Positions 36,826 to 46,666 of a DNA stretch of 46,666 nt are shown in pieces. Location of the stretch: positions 74,671 to 121,336 of the forward strand of contig JANYDT010000218.1 of NCBI GenBank assembly GCA_025359845.1, in the 5' to 3' direction. The DNA comes from Acidimicrobiia bacterium. GTDB taxonomy: Bacteria; Actinomycetota; Acidimicrobiia; Acidimicrobiales; JANYDT01. Each line of letters opens with the position of its first letter. Within the stretch, counting starts at the first letter, position 1. The notes beneath the pieces are model-generated. The model searched no databases, was not told the DNA's origin, and saw only the letters and a list, made by a program, of their open reading frames with translations. The position numbers and the translations under genes were made by a program.

Positions 36826-37932
36826 CTATGGGCGCGAGCCCACTCGTATGAGACGGGCACGCAGGCCCGAAAAGGTAGTCACAACAAAACCTGAATCGTT
36901 TGATGCGCGGTACAGCCCGGTTTGTACAAGGCGTGCCGGAGCACTGGTCGGACAAGGGACTTTGGCCTCCAGCGACCGGCCCTTTATCTGTAGTTCGCGG
37001 CCCACCAGAATTCGACCTAACGCCGCGTAGCCTACCGACTCACGGGCCGAGCACTGGTCGCCTCCTAGGACTCGGCCGCGGTACAGATTGATAAGCCCAG
37101 GAGTTGATTCCGGCCAATCACTAGTTGCGCCACTTGCATCGATCGGAACGACCTCGAACAGCCCCTCGAGGACTGACTTCTGCGGCACGAAGCGGGCGCG
37201 CACCCTTCCCCAACGTTATGATTATATAGTTCGGCATGACTCGCAACGACGCGTCGGTGAAGAGCCATTTCCATCTCGGACAACTTGAGGCGATTGGGTT
37301 CGACATATTGTTTGGAGTTCCGATCCGGCCGACAGTCGCGACGGACATGAACCATCGTTCTGCCCGACACCCGTCGTTGACGGTGAGGCTGCTACCGTCA
37401 TACAAAATAAGGGTGTCCGTATTAGGCCGTCGGCCATTGATGTCACGAAGTCGCCAAAGCGAAGCCTCGACTTTAAATGGCGAAACGCCGAGACCGGCCG
37501 ACCAAGTCGGGACGGTTGCATCGACTATCTGCGAAACCGCCGGCTGGCTGTCAACAGGCTCGGGAATCGCCTCCACGTAGGTCTTACGGCCATCCCATCG
37601 AACCAGCTCGCCTCCAACACTTTCTTGGCGGGCGAGCCGTGCCCGAGTTGCGACCGCGTTGCCACCGACTCCTGCCGCTCCTCGATCCATGTCGCAGACG
37701 ACGACTCCACTTCGGTCGTTGAGCTGATCGACCCATGAGGGCTTGGCCCAACCTTCAAGTTGACCGGCCAGCGCGGTGGACCATGCCCGAACCGCTTCTG
37801 CGACACGGTGCGCTCGTAGATCACCCGCTCACCGCACGCGGTCGCCTGCGCAGCAACGGGTGAACTCGATGACCATCCGCTCGCGACAATTGCGACGACC
37901 ACTAACACCGAGGGTCGGGTTCGTCTCAGCAC
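36826..37932 (-). pseudogene. Secreted protein of unknown family, at least two frameshifts
   Basis: Three consecutive frame segments join into one protein of about 365 residues. The first, from the GTG at 37932, has signal peptide MLRRTRPSVLVVVAIVASGW and GERVIYERTVSQKRFGHGPP. A shift near 37731-37750 leads to PSWVDQLNDRSGVVVCDMDR, then ESVGGELVRWDGRKTYVEA and TLILYDGSSLTVNDGC. A second shift in the run at about 37201-37205 leads to VRARFVPQKSVLEGLFEVVP and on to the stop at 36826. Each segment runs into stops or nonsense beyond its junction. The start overlaps the stop of the preceding gene by 7 bp. No family is recognised. Confidence 0.65.
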
Positions 37933-38962
37933 GGGTCAAGTTGTGTGCAAGCCGTCCAGCCACTCGGGATTTGCGGCCCAGCCATAGCCACATCGGTGAC
38001 CGGATTGGAGTAAGAGTTTATGCCTGCGTGGGTAATTCCTAAGAGAAAGTAGTAGCCGGCGTAGACGACATATTGGGCCCTCCGCTATCCCCAGGTAAGG
38101 AGCCGTAGTCTGAACCGTGAGAATATTCCAAATATTACACGGCGGCGGATCAAGGGGGTAGTAATTGGAGTTGACGATATAGTCATTCACGACACCCGTC
38201 TGGTATCCTGTCGTGGCACCATACTTCACACTAGGCTGATTGTGATAAAATCCGCCAGCAATTTGGCGAACTGGCACCCACTGACTCGTGTAATAGCCCG
38301 GCCAGTTCCAGACTACCTGCTGGAACATCATGCTGAAGGAGGGGCTGATCCGAAATAAGTTCCAAGCGGATCGTGGCGAATCTCATTGGAGTCGAACCTG
38401 ATCTCCCCGAATCGCTCGGCGTCCTCCAACAGCGTAGGCAAAGGTTCCGAACTCGACCGCTCGGCGCCACTACTCCTGTTCGGCTATCGGATCGCGCGCT
38501 CATTTGACCATTTGTCCGGACTACAACTTCCAGGATCTCTCGCAAACGACGCGCGCTCGCTCCTCCGCTGACCCGCTCAATTTCGGAGCCGGTGTCTCGC
38601 TTGACAGAGGCTAGGTCCACCTCCATTGCCTCGGAGGGTTTTGCGGTGGCTCGAAAATGCACGGTATAAGAAGGGTGATACTCGACCCAGATGGCCCCGT
38701 ACGCCGGGTCTTCTTGGTATTTCATGACGAAGTCGTAGATCGCCATGGTATCAGCGAACGCTCGTTTCGCGGTGGCAACTTCGATGTTCTGGCTCTTCGC
38801 GAAGTCCGTCATGAGGTGCTCAGTTACTTCAGTCCCGGCGGCTGCACCAAACTGCGCCTCGGCGTCGGGACCCCCCCCCGATGGATTGCCCTGTGGCGGA
38901 GGCACCGATCCAGGTTGCCGCGAAACAGAGATGGCCACGACTCCGACAAGTTTCGTTCTCAT
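37926..38962 (-). pseudogene. Degenerate S1-protease-like secreted protein, about three frameshifts
   Basis: Segments in different frames join as follows. MRTKLVGVVAISVSRQPGSV and YGAIWVEYHPSYTVHFRATA resemble the prodomain-like region of actinobacterial S1 proteases. After a shift near 38470 comes LEDAERFGEIRFDSNEIRHD, and after one near 38335, FQQVVWNWPGYYTSQWVPVR and YGATTGYQTGVV. After a last shift near 38080 comes AQYVVYAGYYFLLGITHAGI, ending TACTQLDPC. TTGYQTGVV followed by GIAEGGA and GITHAG occupy the places of the TTG.CG, GDSGGP and G..SGG motifs of alpha-lytic-like proteases, but the catalytic Ser is not conserved. The family call is by eye and tentative. Confidence 0.55.
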
Positions 38963-39003
38963 ACGTTCTCCTCTCGGACGGCCGCCGTGGCCGCCTCTAT
39001 ACT

Positions 39004-39316
39004 TTAAATGTCCGCAGAACCGCCGATCGTGCCACCGAGCAACGATTTTCTTGCTGTAGCCTTCGCTCGGCTCGGGCGATGACGCACGGTGTTGACCGAA
39101 AGGCTATGAAGTTCAGCAAGCCCGAGCCCACCGCAGCAATTCCTCCGAATCCATCGCCGCGAGAGTCGGTAACCGGCGACAGGCAACAAGCGCGACCTCT
39201 TGGGCTACGTCGTCACCCACATCTTCGGGGACCGGCAATCGGGCGACGAACGCCCGCGCCAGCAAGCGCACCTCACCAACCAGTCGGTTGGATTCCGAAT
39301 CATCTTGCTCGGTCAT
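39004..39316 (-). pseudogene. Sigma-70-family factor remnant (regions 2 and 4 fragments)
   Basis: From the ATG at 39316, residues 1-67 include LVGEVRLLARAFVARLPVPE and DVGDDVAQEVALVACRRLP, which look like the start of sigma region 2. The frame stops at 39113. Another frame continues with LAELHSLSVNTVRHRPSRAK, a good match to the recognition helix of region 4 (S.NTVRHRLSRA). The distance between the two pieces is far too short for a complete sigma factor, so an internal deletion plus frameshift is likely. Its ATG overlaps the stop of the sortase remnant. Confidence 0.55.
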
Positions 39317-39760
39317 CGTGCAGCCCCTTCCGTCGGTCGGCTGCCCAACCGTAGACGACCGCGATAACCCGGGCCCCGCCGAAGGGTGAAGGCGACTCGC
39401 GTGAACTCATCAAGCAGGTTGATGGATTCACCCACAAGCGGACCAGCAACATTGTGTTGATAGCTGCCGACTTTCTGGTTGAAGATGCGCCCGCAGGTGA
39501 TCAGACGCAATTCGGGTGTCGACGTCGGTCCGTAGACGAGATCAGTCGGGAAATACGCCTTCGGATATTGATCGATCCGGTCGACCTCGAACGTGACGCG
39601 CAACCCGTTCGTCCCGGGCGACACCGATGATGTCACCGGGGTCATAGGGGACAATTTGGCGAAGATGGCCGGACCGGTATAGGTGTCGATATGGCCGGCG
39701 AGCACGGATGGCCCATTGGCGCGGGCACCGGTCCTCCCGAGTAAGCGAGCTGACGCCGAC
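39313..39760 (-). pseudogene. Class F sortase remnant (C-terminal part)
   Basis: The minus-strand frame ending at 39313 contains SVLAGHIDTYTGPAIFAKLS, YPKAYFPTDLVYGPT and PELRLITCGRIFNQKVGSYQ then HNV. This is the C-terminal half of a class F sortase with catalytic His (AGHIDT) and Cys (LITCG). The N-terminal signal anchor and first strands are missing, because the DUF4143 ATPase gene ends at 39776, immediately upstream. The protein therefore cannot be membrane-anchored as sortases are. The catalytic Arg is not obvious. Confidence 0.65.
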
Positions 39761-39775
39761 GGTAGACGAGGGAGT

Positions 39776-41045
39776 TCACTTCTCTTCGTTTGACGGACCC
39801 CACAGGCAGGAGATCGGCAGGGCACGGACACCCGGGGCAACCGTGTAAGGGCGGGGCCCAGTGTGAAACAGCACCGTGGCGACGACCTGGTCACCGAGCC
39901 GTTCGCGCAGCCACAGTAAATGACGAGCGTCCTCGGGTCGTGGCGAACTCGACGCTTTCACCTCGATAGCGATTACCCGACCGTCTGGGAGTTCTGTAAT
40001 CAGATCGACTTCCTTATCCCGACCCTCGTGGCGCAGGTGGTGCGACCGGGGCTGACATGAAGATGCCTCGGCTTCAGGTCGCAGCTGCTGGACCACGAAC
40101 GTATCGAGCAGTCTTCCAAGAAGGTCGCCGTCTCGCAGCACCGCTCGCTCGTCGCCCCGAGTAGCGGACCCACCAACGCCGAGTCGGTGAGATAACGTTT
40201 CGGTGACCGCGTGAGGCGGTTGAGACGGTTCGAATGCCACGCCGGGATCTGATCCGCTACGAACAGCAGCGTGGCGAGGTCGTCGTAAAGCCGAGCGGTG
40301 ACACGCGAGACCCCGGCTGCGTCGTAGACAGTCTTGTGCTCGACGACGCCGGCGGTATTCGACGCGAGCGCAACGAGATATCTCCGTAGCTTCACGGGAT
40401 CACGGCTTTCGTCGTACAGCGCGGCATCACGCATGACCAACTGATCGACGTACGACGATAGCCAACGTCGTCGCAGGTTGGCGGACGCTTGAAGGGCGAC
40501 CTCGGGATAGCTCCCGCGCAACGCCAACGCGATGTAGCCGCGAAGATCGACGGCGCTTTCGGGCGGCCGGATATCCTCGAGTTCGCCCAAGACCAGTCGG
40601 TCGAAAAAAGTAGCTTGATGTGCCCGTTCGGCCAACTCACGTTCGCAAAGACCCCATTGTGTCAGCCGAACCACCCGACCGGTACCGGCCCACGACGCCG
40701 CCAGCAGATCGGCCCGAACGGACCGCGTAAGGACGAATCGACCCGCGCCCGCGCCGTCGTCGACCAGGCGCTTTACTGCTCCCAGAACTTCGGGAACGGC
40801 TTGCCATTCGTCGAGCAGGACTGGGGCTGGAGAGAAGCCAGCACGACATCAGGATCGGCGCGCACAGGGCCGGCTTCGAGCTCGCGGTCCAGTCGGACTA
40901 CCGACGACGCTACGCGACGGGCGGTAGTTGTCTTTCCGCTACCGCGTGGACCGGTGATGAGGACGGCCGGCAGGCCATCGAGCAGCTCAGCGAGGATCGC
41001 GTCGGTCAATCGAGGGAGGTAATGGGCGGCGGCCACAGCGGTCAC
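39776..41045 (-). pseudogene. AAA ATPase with DUF4143 domain, two frameshifts
   Basis: From the start at 41045: HYLPRLTDAILAELLDGLPA, then Walker A ITGPRGSGKTTTARR. One base is missing in the C-run near 40823-40826. Beyond it the next frame reads PVLLDEWQAVPEVLGAVKRL (Walker B/sensor strand), RFVLTRSVRADLL, and the DUF4143 part VRLTQWGLCERELA onward to RYLTDSALVGPLLGA. A second one-base loss near 40153-40158 leads to AVLRDGDLLGRLLDTFVVQQ, then DKEVDLITELPDGRVIAIEV (nuclease-like strand) and the stop at 39776. Rejoined, it is about 422 residues, the family's normal length. Function is unknown even in intact members. Confidence 0.8.
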
Positions 41046-41046
41046 G

Positions 41047-41107
41047 CTATCGCTTTCACGGACCTACCACTATCGCTTTCACGGGCTCTAAGCTATCCTT
41101 TTCACGG
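41047..41107. repeat. Three 15-bp direct repeats at exact 23-bp period upstream of the AAA/DUF4143 gene
   Basis: CTATCGCTTTCACGG occurs at 41047-41061 and 41070-41084, and as CTATCCTTTTCACGG at 41093-41107. Start-to-start distances are 23 and 23 bp. The array abuts the start codon of the ATPase gene (minus strand, start 41045), where it reads CCGTGAAAGCGATAG three times. The position suits an operator or iteron array controlling that gene. Confidence 0.85.
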
Positions 41108-41158
41108 TCCGCGCACGCCTCGGCGACGACGACCGACGTTTCGTGATAGGCCAGCACC

Positions 41159-41503
41159 GAAGACGCCGGAACCGAAATCAGCCCAAGCGCCATGTGGCAA
41201 TCATTCCAGGACGAATACCTCCCCGAGAAACCCACCATCGAACTACTCACCCATGACACCGCCACATCGAAAACCGAAACCGGCGACCGGGCCAAAGTCA
41301 CAGCCCAACTACTCGTCGATGGTCAGCACCGCACCATAACTGGCGAAGGCAACGGACCGAACGACGCCCTCGTCCACGCCGTGCGCCAAGACCTCGGAGT
41401 CGTCATCGACGTCGTCGACTACCACGAACACTCCGCGTCAGCCGGAGCTGACGCAACCGCCGTCTGCTACGTCGAAGCCGTCGGCCCCGACCGAGTCAAG
41501 TGG
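41159..41503 (+). pseudogene. Truncated leuA copy (C-terminal regulatory domain)
   Basis: 345 bp align without gaps to leuA 36344-36688. The frame encodes [20 protein letters not shown] and continues with [20 protein letters not shown] to AVGPDRVKW. Differences are scattered and mostly at third codon positions, with roughly nine in ten bases identical by eye, so the source was a functional leuA that diverged before truncation. There is no catalytic barrel. It continues directly into an inverted copy of the leuA tail. Confidence 0.9.
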
Positions 41504-41583
41504 TCGCACCGTGTGGTGGCGGTTGACGGGTGAAAGGACGGCTTTGAGCTGGCGGTGAGGATGGAGGGGTCGATGCCGACGCC
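41504..41583 (-). pseudogene. Inverted copy of the last 80 bp of leuA
   Basis: This stretch is the reverse complement of leuA 36689-36768, read by eye: GTGGTGgCGGTTGACGG, then GGTGAGGATGGAGGGGTCGA and TGCCGACGCC. It joins the direct copy exactly at the Lys-Trp codons (GTCAAGTGG). The C-terminal tail of the duplicated leuA was therefore inverted in place, or two pieces were joined head to head. Confidence 0.85.
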
Positions 41584-41632
41584 GCGGCAGGAACGGACGA
41601 CTGTCCGAGGGCGGCTCACCAACAAGGCCGAT

Positions 41633-41661
41633 TTGAATTTTGGGGGGGCGAAACCTAGAGT
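41633..41661 (+). promoter_or_regulatory. Probable dtxR-hppA promoter with a G7 tract in the spacer
   Basis: TTGAAT (41633-41638), a 17-bp spacer, and TAGAGT (41656-41661) lie 15 bp before the dtxR ATG, so the transcript would be nearly leaderless. The spacer contains seven consecutive G. Slippage there would change the spacing. Confidence 0.5.
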
Positions 41662-41676
41662 TCGTAACCGCTGATT

Positions 41677-42446
41677 ATGGACGTACCCCTCTCGAAGTCC
41701 GAACGCGAGATGCTCAAAGCCGTCTACCGCCTCTCGAAGGGCGGTTCAGACGCGCACACCGGCGCACTCGCTGAGCATCTCGGACTTGCCCCCGGCACCG
41801 TCACTGCGACGGTCAAGAAACTGGCCGAACGCGACCTCGTCGACCATCGCCCGTACAAGGGCGTCGAACTGACCGGCACGGGCCGTCACGCTGCGGTGGC
41901 CGCCATCCGCCGCCACCGTATCGTCGAGCGGTTCCTGTCCGACTACCTCGGCTACGCGTGGCATGAGGCCGACCGACTGGCCGGAAGCTTCGAGGCCGAA
42001 CTCCCCCAGGAGGTCGAAGACCGGATGTTCGAGGCGCTCGGTCGCCCGACTACGTGTCCACACGGCTTCCCCATCCCCGAGCCCGCCGTCGATCGTATTC
42101 CCCAGATGCCGTCATTGGACGAACTGGCTGTCGGCGAGAGCGGCGTCGTGGCCCTGCCCGGGTCGACCGACGCCGATATCGTGACCTTCCTCGAGAGCCT
42201 CGGCATTCGTCCCGGCGCACGCATCCAAGTCATCGAGAAGCATCCATTCGACGGACCGGTCGTCGTCAAGGTCGAGCACCAGCGCGCCCATCGCACCGTC
42301 GGTGAGCGTGTGGCCCGCCAAATATTTGTTCAGAGCCTTGAGTTCGTCCACGACAGCCCCGGACGGCCCGAGACCGAAGCGGTCGACGGCCTGAACACCC
42401 ATCTTTCTACCCAACCAACACCAACGAGCATCAAGGAGAAATCAGC

Positions 42447-42450
<4 letters not shown>
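41677..42450 (+). CDS. DtxR/MntR-family metal-dependent transcriptional regulator
   Basis: 257 residues. Domain 1 is a winged HTH (TGALAEHLGLAPGTVTATVK, then KLAERDLVDHRPYKGVELTG). Domain 2 has the metal-site residues of the family in RRHRIVERFL and GYAWHEADRLA, with TTCPHGFPIPEP carrying the Cys/His ligand. A C-terminal FeoA-like SH3 domain (GESGVVALPG to QIFVQSLEFV) completes an IdeR-like architecture. It senses Fe(II) or Mn(II). The stop overlaps the hppA ATG (ATGA), so the regulator is co-expressed with a proton-pumping pyrophosphatase, an unusual partner. Confidence 0.92.
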
Positions 42451-44765
<2,315 letters not shown>

Positions 44766-44780
44766 GCACGCTCGCGGTAT

Positions 44781-44819
44781 GAAGGGCGCCCGTCCGGCTT
44801 CGGCTGGAGGGCGCCCTTC
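44781..44819 (+). terminator. Terminator after hppA
   Basis: GAAGGGCGC (44781-44789) pairs with GCGCCCTTC (44811-44819), the stem extends by one or two bases, and CCGGC/GCTGG form an inner stem. It begins 15 bp after the hppA stop. A short TCT follows rather than a T tract. Confidence 0.8.
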
Positions 44820-44860
44820 TCGCGTCGTGGTGCTTCGAGGAATCCTTCAAAACAACTAAC

Positions 44861-44896
44861 CAAACCTACCAATCGCAGTGAATGTTGGTAGGTTTG
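44861..44896. promoter_or_regulatory. Perfect 12-bp inverted repeat (operator candidate) before fic
   Basis: CAAACCTACCAA (44861-44872) and TTGGTAGGTTTG (44885-44896) are exact reverse complements separated by 12 bp, giving a 24-bp centre-to-centre spacing. The repeat ends 9 bp before the fic ATG and has A+T-rich sequence on its left (ttcaaaacaactaac), where a promoter could lie. Position and symmetry favour a regulator-binding site or a translation-blocking hairpin over a terminator. Confidence 0.7.
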
Positions 44897-44905
44897 TGGT
44901 GTTCT

Positions 44906-45949
44906 ATGAGGAGCTTCCAAGGTCGCGACACCCTCGACCCCGTCCCCGGCCGCGTCGTTAATTTGCTTCAACGTATCGACCGAGCGGCGGGAGCTGAGGC
45001 GAGCTACGCCGATCAGCTTCCCCGGTTGCTCGAGTCCCTGCGAGAGCGGGCTCGGGTCGAGTCGGTCACGGCATCCAACGCAATCGAAGGAGTCGTAGTC
45101 GACGATGCCCGCGTCCCGAGACTCATCTCGGGACGCGCCGGGAGATTTCGAGACCGAAGCGAAGCCGAGTTTGCGGGATATAGCGCCGCGCTCGACTACC
45201 TGAACGAGAGCGACTCCCGCGAACTGAACATCGGACTGATTCTTCATATTCATCGGTTGATGTATTCCTTCACTGAGGGGCGGGGCGGGCAGTTCAAGAC
45301 GGAGGACAACCTCGTCGTTGATCGTCACCCCGACGGCACGAGAACAGTCCGATTCGAGCCGGTCAGCGCCTCCAAGACGCCCTTTTTCATGACCGAACTG
45401 GTCGCCCGCACCGTTCAAGCGATGGATCGGCGCGAGCATCACCCTCTCATCGTGATCGCCGCGTCGGTTCTTGACCTCTCGTGCATTCACCCCTTCAGTG
45501 ACGGCAACGGTCGTGTCGCTCGGCTACTCACCAACTACCTCTTGGGTCGAGCCGGTTATCGAGTCGCTCTTTACGTCAGCCTTGAGCAACTCATCTTCGA
45601 AACCAAGGATGGCTACTACGCGGCCCTCGCGGCGTCAACGGACAACTGGTTCGACGGCGGTCAGCACGAAATTTGGCCGTGGTGCATCTATTTATTCGAC
45701 CGACTGGACGAGGCGTATGCCCGATTTGGGGCCCGGACATCAGCCGGTACCTCGGGCGGCTCGAAACAGGATCGAGTCCGCGATTACATCTTGTTGCATT
45801 CACCCAAATCGTTCTCGATCGCGGATGTCCGCAGAGCGGTGCCTGGGGTGAGCGACAACACGATCCGACTCGTGCTCGCGACGCTCAAGGACGCAAGCGA
45901 GATCAGCAACGACGGCACGGGCCGCACCGCGACTTGGCACCGCAACTGA
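44906..45949 (+). CDS. Fic family protein (class II, with inhibitory helix)
   Basis: About 347 residues from the ATG at 44906. The N-terminal inhibitory motif is SNAIEG (residues 57-62; S/T-x-x-x-E-G/N), identifying a class II Fic whose Glu blocks the active site. The catalytic loop is HPFSDGNGR (195-203) and complete, so AMP (or another NMP) transfer is expected. The C-terminal 75 residues look like a winged HTH (FSIADVRRAVPGVSDNTIRL then VLATLKDASEIS), which could bind the inverted repeat just upstream. The target protein is unknown. No separate antitoxin gene is present. Confidence 0.92.
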   Translation: MRSFQGRDTLDPVPGRVVNLLQRIDRAAGAEASYADQLPRLLESLRERARVESVTASNAIEGVVVDDARVPRLISGRAGRFRDRSEAEFAGYSAALDYLNESDSRELNIGLILHIHRLMYSFTEGRGGQFKTEDNLVVDRHPDGTRTVRFEPVSASKTPFFMTELVARTVQAMDRREHHPLIVIAASVLDLSCIHPFSDGNGRVARLLTNYLLGRAGYRVALYVSLEQLIFETKDGYYAALAASTDNWFDGGQHEIWPWCIYLFDRLDEAYARFGARTSAGTSGGSKQDRVRDYILLHSPKSFSIADVRRAVPGVSDNTIRLVLATLKDASEISNDGTGRTATWHRN

Positions 45950-46315
45950 CAAGAGACGAGGCGACGGTTCAGTACCGGTAGCTTGGCAAGTTGCCGAGAG
46001 GAGGATCGCAACGGCGGCTACTACGGGCAACTCCGCTGGATCGAGCCTGGCGAGGTGGGCGCTAGGCCACCGAAAGTTTCAACCTCATAGCCATCCTGTG
46101 TCTTGCGGTATTGCCCGACCGGACAAGGGGCCCGCAGCGTCGCGCTGAAGGTTCGTGGAGTGCACCAGCCGCGCCAAGGTCCTCCACCAGTGCCTTAACC
46201 ACACACCCCTGCCTTGTCTCTGGTAGGGATCACCGAAGTCTCCCCGGATTCGATCACTGAATTTCCTCACTCTTGAGCGGGTGGTGGGCCTCCCAGTAGG
46301 TCCACCAGTTCGGGT
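45950..46315. other. Stretch without a recognisable gene before the IS element
   Basis: No convincing coding frame or RNA gene is visible. The minus-strand frame at 46085-46270 (61 codons) is weak and unrecognised. The left boundary of the IS21-type element probably lies in the right part of this stretch, but I could not identify its terminal repeat. Confidence 0.35.
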
Positions 46316-46366
46316 GGGGGCTCCTCGACGCTGACGGTTCCGACCGATCAGTGGAGGGGAGCCCCC
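46316..46366. repeat. Inverted repeat upstream of istA
   Basis: GGGGGCTCC (46316-46324) and GGAGCCCCC (46358-46366) are a perfect 9-bp inverted repeat, with CTGA/TCAG pairing further inside. It lies 28 bp before the transposase start, within the element's presumed left-end control region. Confidence 0.55.
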
Positions 46367-46393
46367 GGGCCCATGTTCTTAAGGAGTGAAGAC

Positions 46394-46666
46394 GTGCAAG
46401 CAGATGCTTTGTTCAAGCGGGGGTGGTCGATCTTGGCCATCAGCCGTCATTTGGATCGTGACCGCAAGACGATCCGTTCCTATCTGTCCGGCCAACGTGT
46501 GGCGGGGGTGCGGGCCTCGTCGGCGCCGGATCCGTTGGCCCCGTTGGCGGTCTACTTGAAAGCGCGGTTCGTGGATGATCCCCACGTGTGGGCGTCCGCG
46601 TTGTTCGACGAAGTCGTCGTCCTCGGATACGGCTGTTCGTATCCGAGTTTCGCCCGTCAGCTGCGC
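46394..46666 (+). mobile_element. istA: IS21-family transposase IstA (5' part, runs off the window)
   Basis: 91 codons are visible. The start is the GTG at 46394, preceded 7 bp upstream by AAGGAG; an in-frame ATG at 46373 lies before that ribosome-binding site. The N-terminal HTH WSILAISRHLDRDRKTIRSY and the blocks YLKARFVDDPHVWASALFDE and LGYGCSYPSFARQLR are characteristic of IS21 IstA. The DDE domain and the istB ATPase would lie to the right of the window. Confidence 0.88.

Noticed and set aside
38375..38400. tRNA T-loop-like string GGTTCGACTCC on the minus strand
   Set aside because: The flanks do not form a T stem, and there is no anticodon arm or acceptor stem; the sequence fits the decayed secreted gene.
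46085..46270. 61-codon minus-strand open frame
   Set aside because: No start signal, no recognisable motif and no supporting neighbour; left as non-coding.

Overview
This window reads as chromosomal DNA of a high-G+C actinobacterium. Genes typical of that phylum include glucosyl-3-phosphoglycerate synthase, a PspC-domain histidine kinase, a paired N-terminal/C-terminal MaoC dehydratase, frequent GTG starts and many 1-4 bp stop/start overlaps. The gene mix resembles uncultured Acidimicrobiia, but that placement is inference. Most of 1-33.4 kb is dense housekeeping and catabolic DNA; 33.4-41.6 kb is an accessory, decaying stretch; 41.6-46 kb returns to normal genes, and an IS21-type element begins at the right edge.

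Layout. 1-3.8 kb: MaoC dehydratase pair, convergent P450 and acyl-CoA dehydrogenase (lipid/steroid-type degradation), a secreted unknown. 3.9-7.3 kb: glmS, a small unknown, hisC. 7.4-12.1 kb: GNAT, CitE-like lyase, GH2 beta-galactosidase. 12.1-14.8 kb: overlapping D- and L-N-carbamoyl amino acid hydrolases facing a short DauR-type HTH regulator. 14.8-17.6 kb: a methyltransferase broken by an in-frame TAG, then a two-gene unit whose first gene is a UGSC-family selenoprotein read through an in-frame TGA (Tyr-Gly-His-Sec-Gly-Ser-Cys), followed by an overlapping uncharacterised partner. 17.7-19.4 kb: gpgS and fdhD. 19.4-24.9 kb: cupredoxin lipoprotein, PuuD-like membrane protein, phytanoyl-CoA dioxygenase, enoyl-CoA hydratase, ABC exporter. 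24.9-28.4 kb: envelope-stress module (LiaF-like protein, PspC-type kinase, LuxR regulator). 28.5-33.4 kb: lhgO, ppa, aldehyde dehydrogenase, SsnA-like amidohydrolase, an unknown.

The accessory part contains leuA, whose leader encodes an 11-residue peptide with four consecutive Leu codons followed by a terminator (classic attenuation). Behind leuA lies about 4.3 kb of minus-strand genes that are almost all frameshifted: two secreted proteins (one a probable S1-protease relative), a sigma-factor remnant, a class F sortase remnant and an AAA/DUF4143 ATPase preceded by three 15-bp repeats at exact 23-bp spacing. This block ends in a second, truncated copy of the leuA 3' end whose last 80 bp are inverted, so the block is bracketed by leuA sequence. 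After it come dtxR-hppA (overlapping, shared promoter), a Fic protein behind a perfect 12-bp inverted repeat, and the IS21 istA start.

The strongest candidate for an under-described system is the UGSC selenoprotein with its overlapping partner. Selenium-linked genes nearby (fdhD, an SsnA-like amidohydrolase) fit an organism that decodes UGA as selenocysteine, but no selABCD genes lie in the window.
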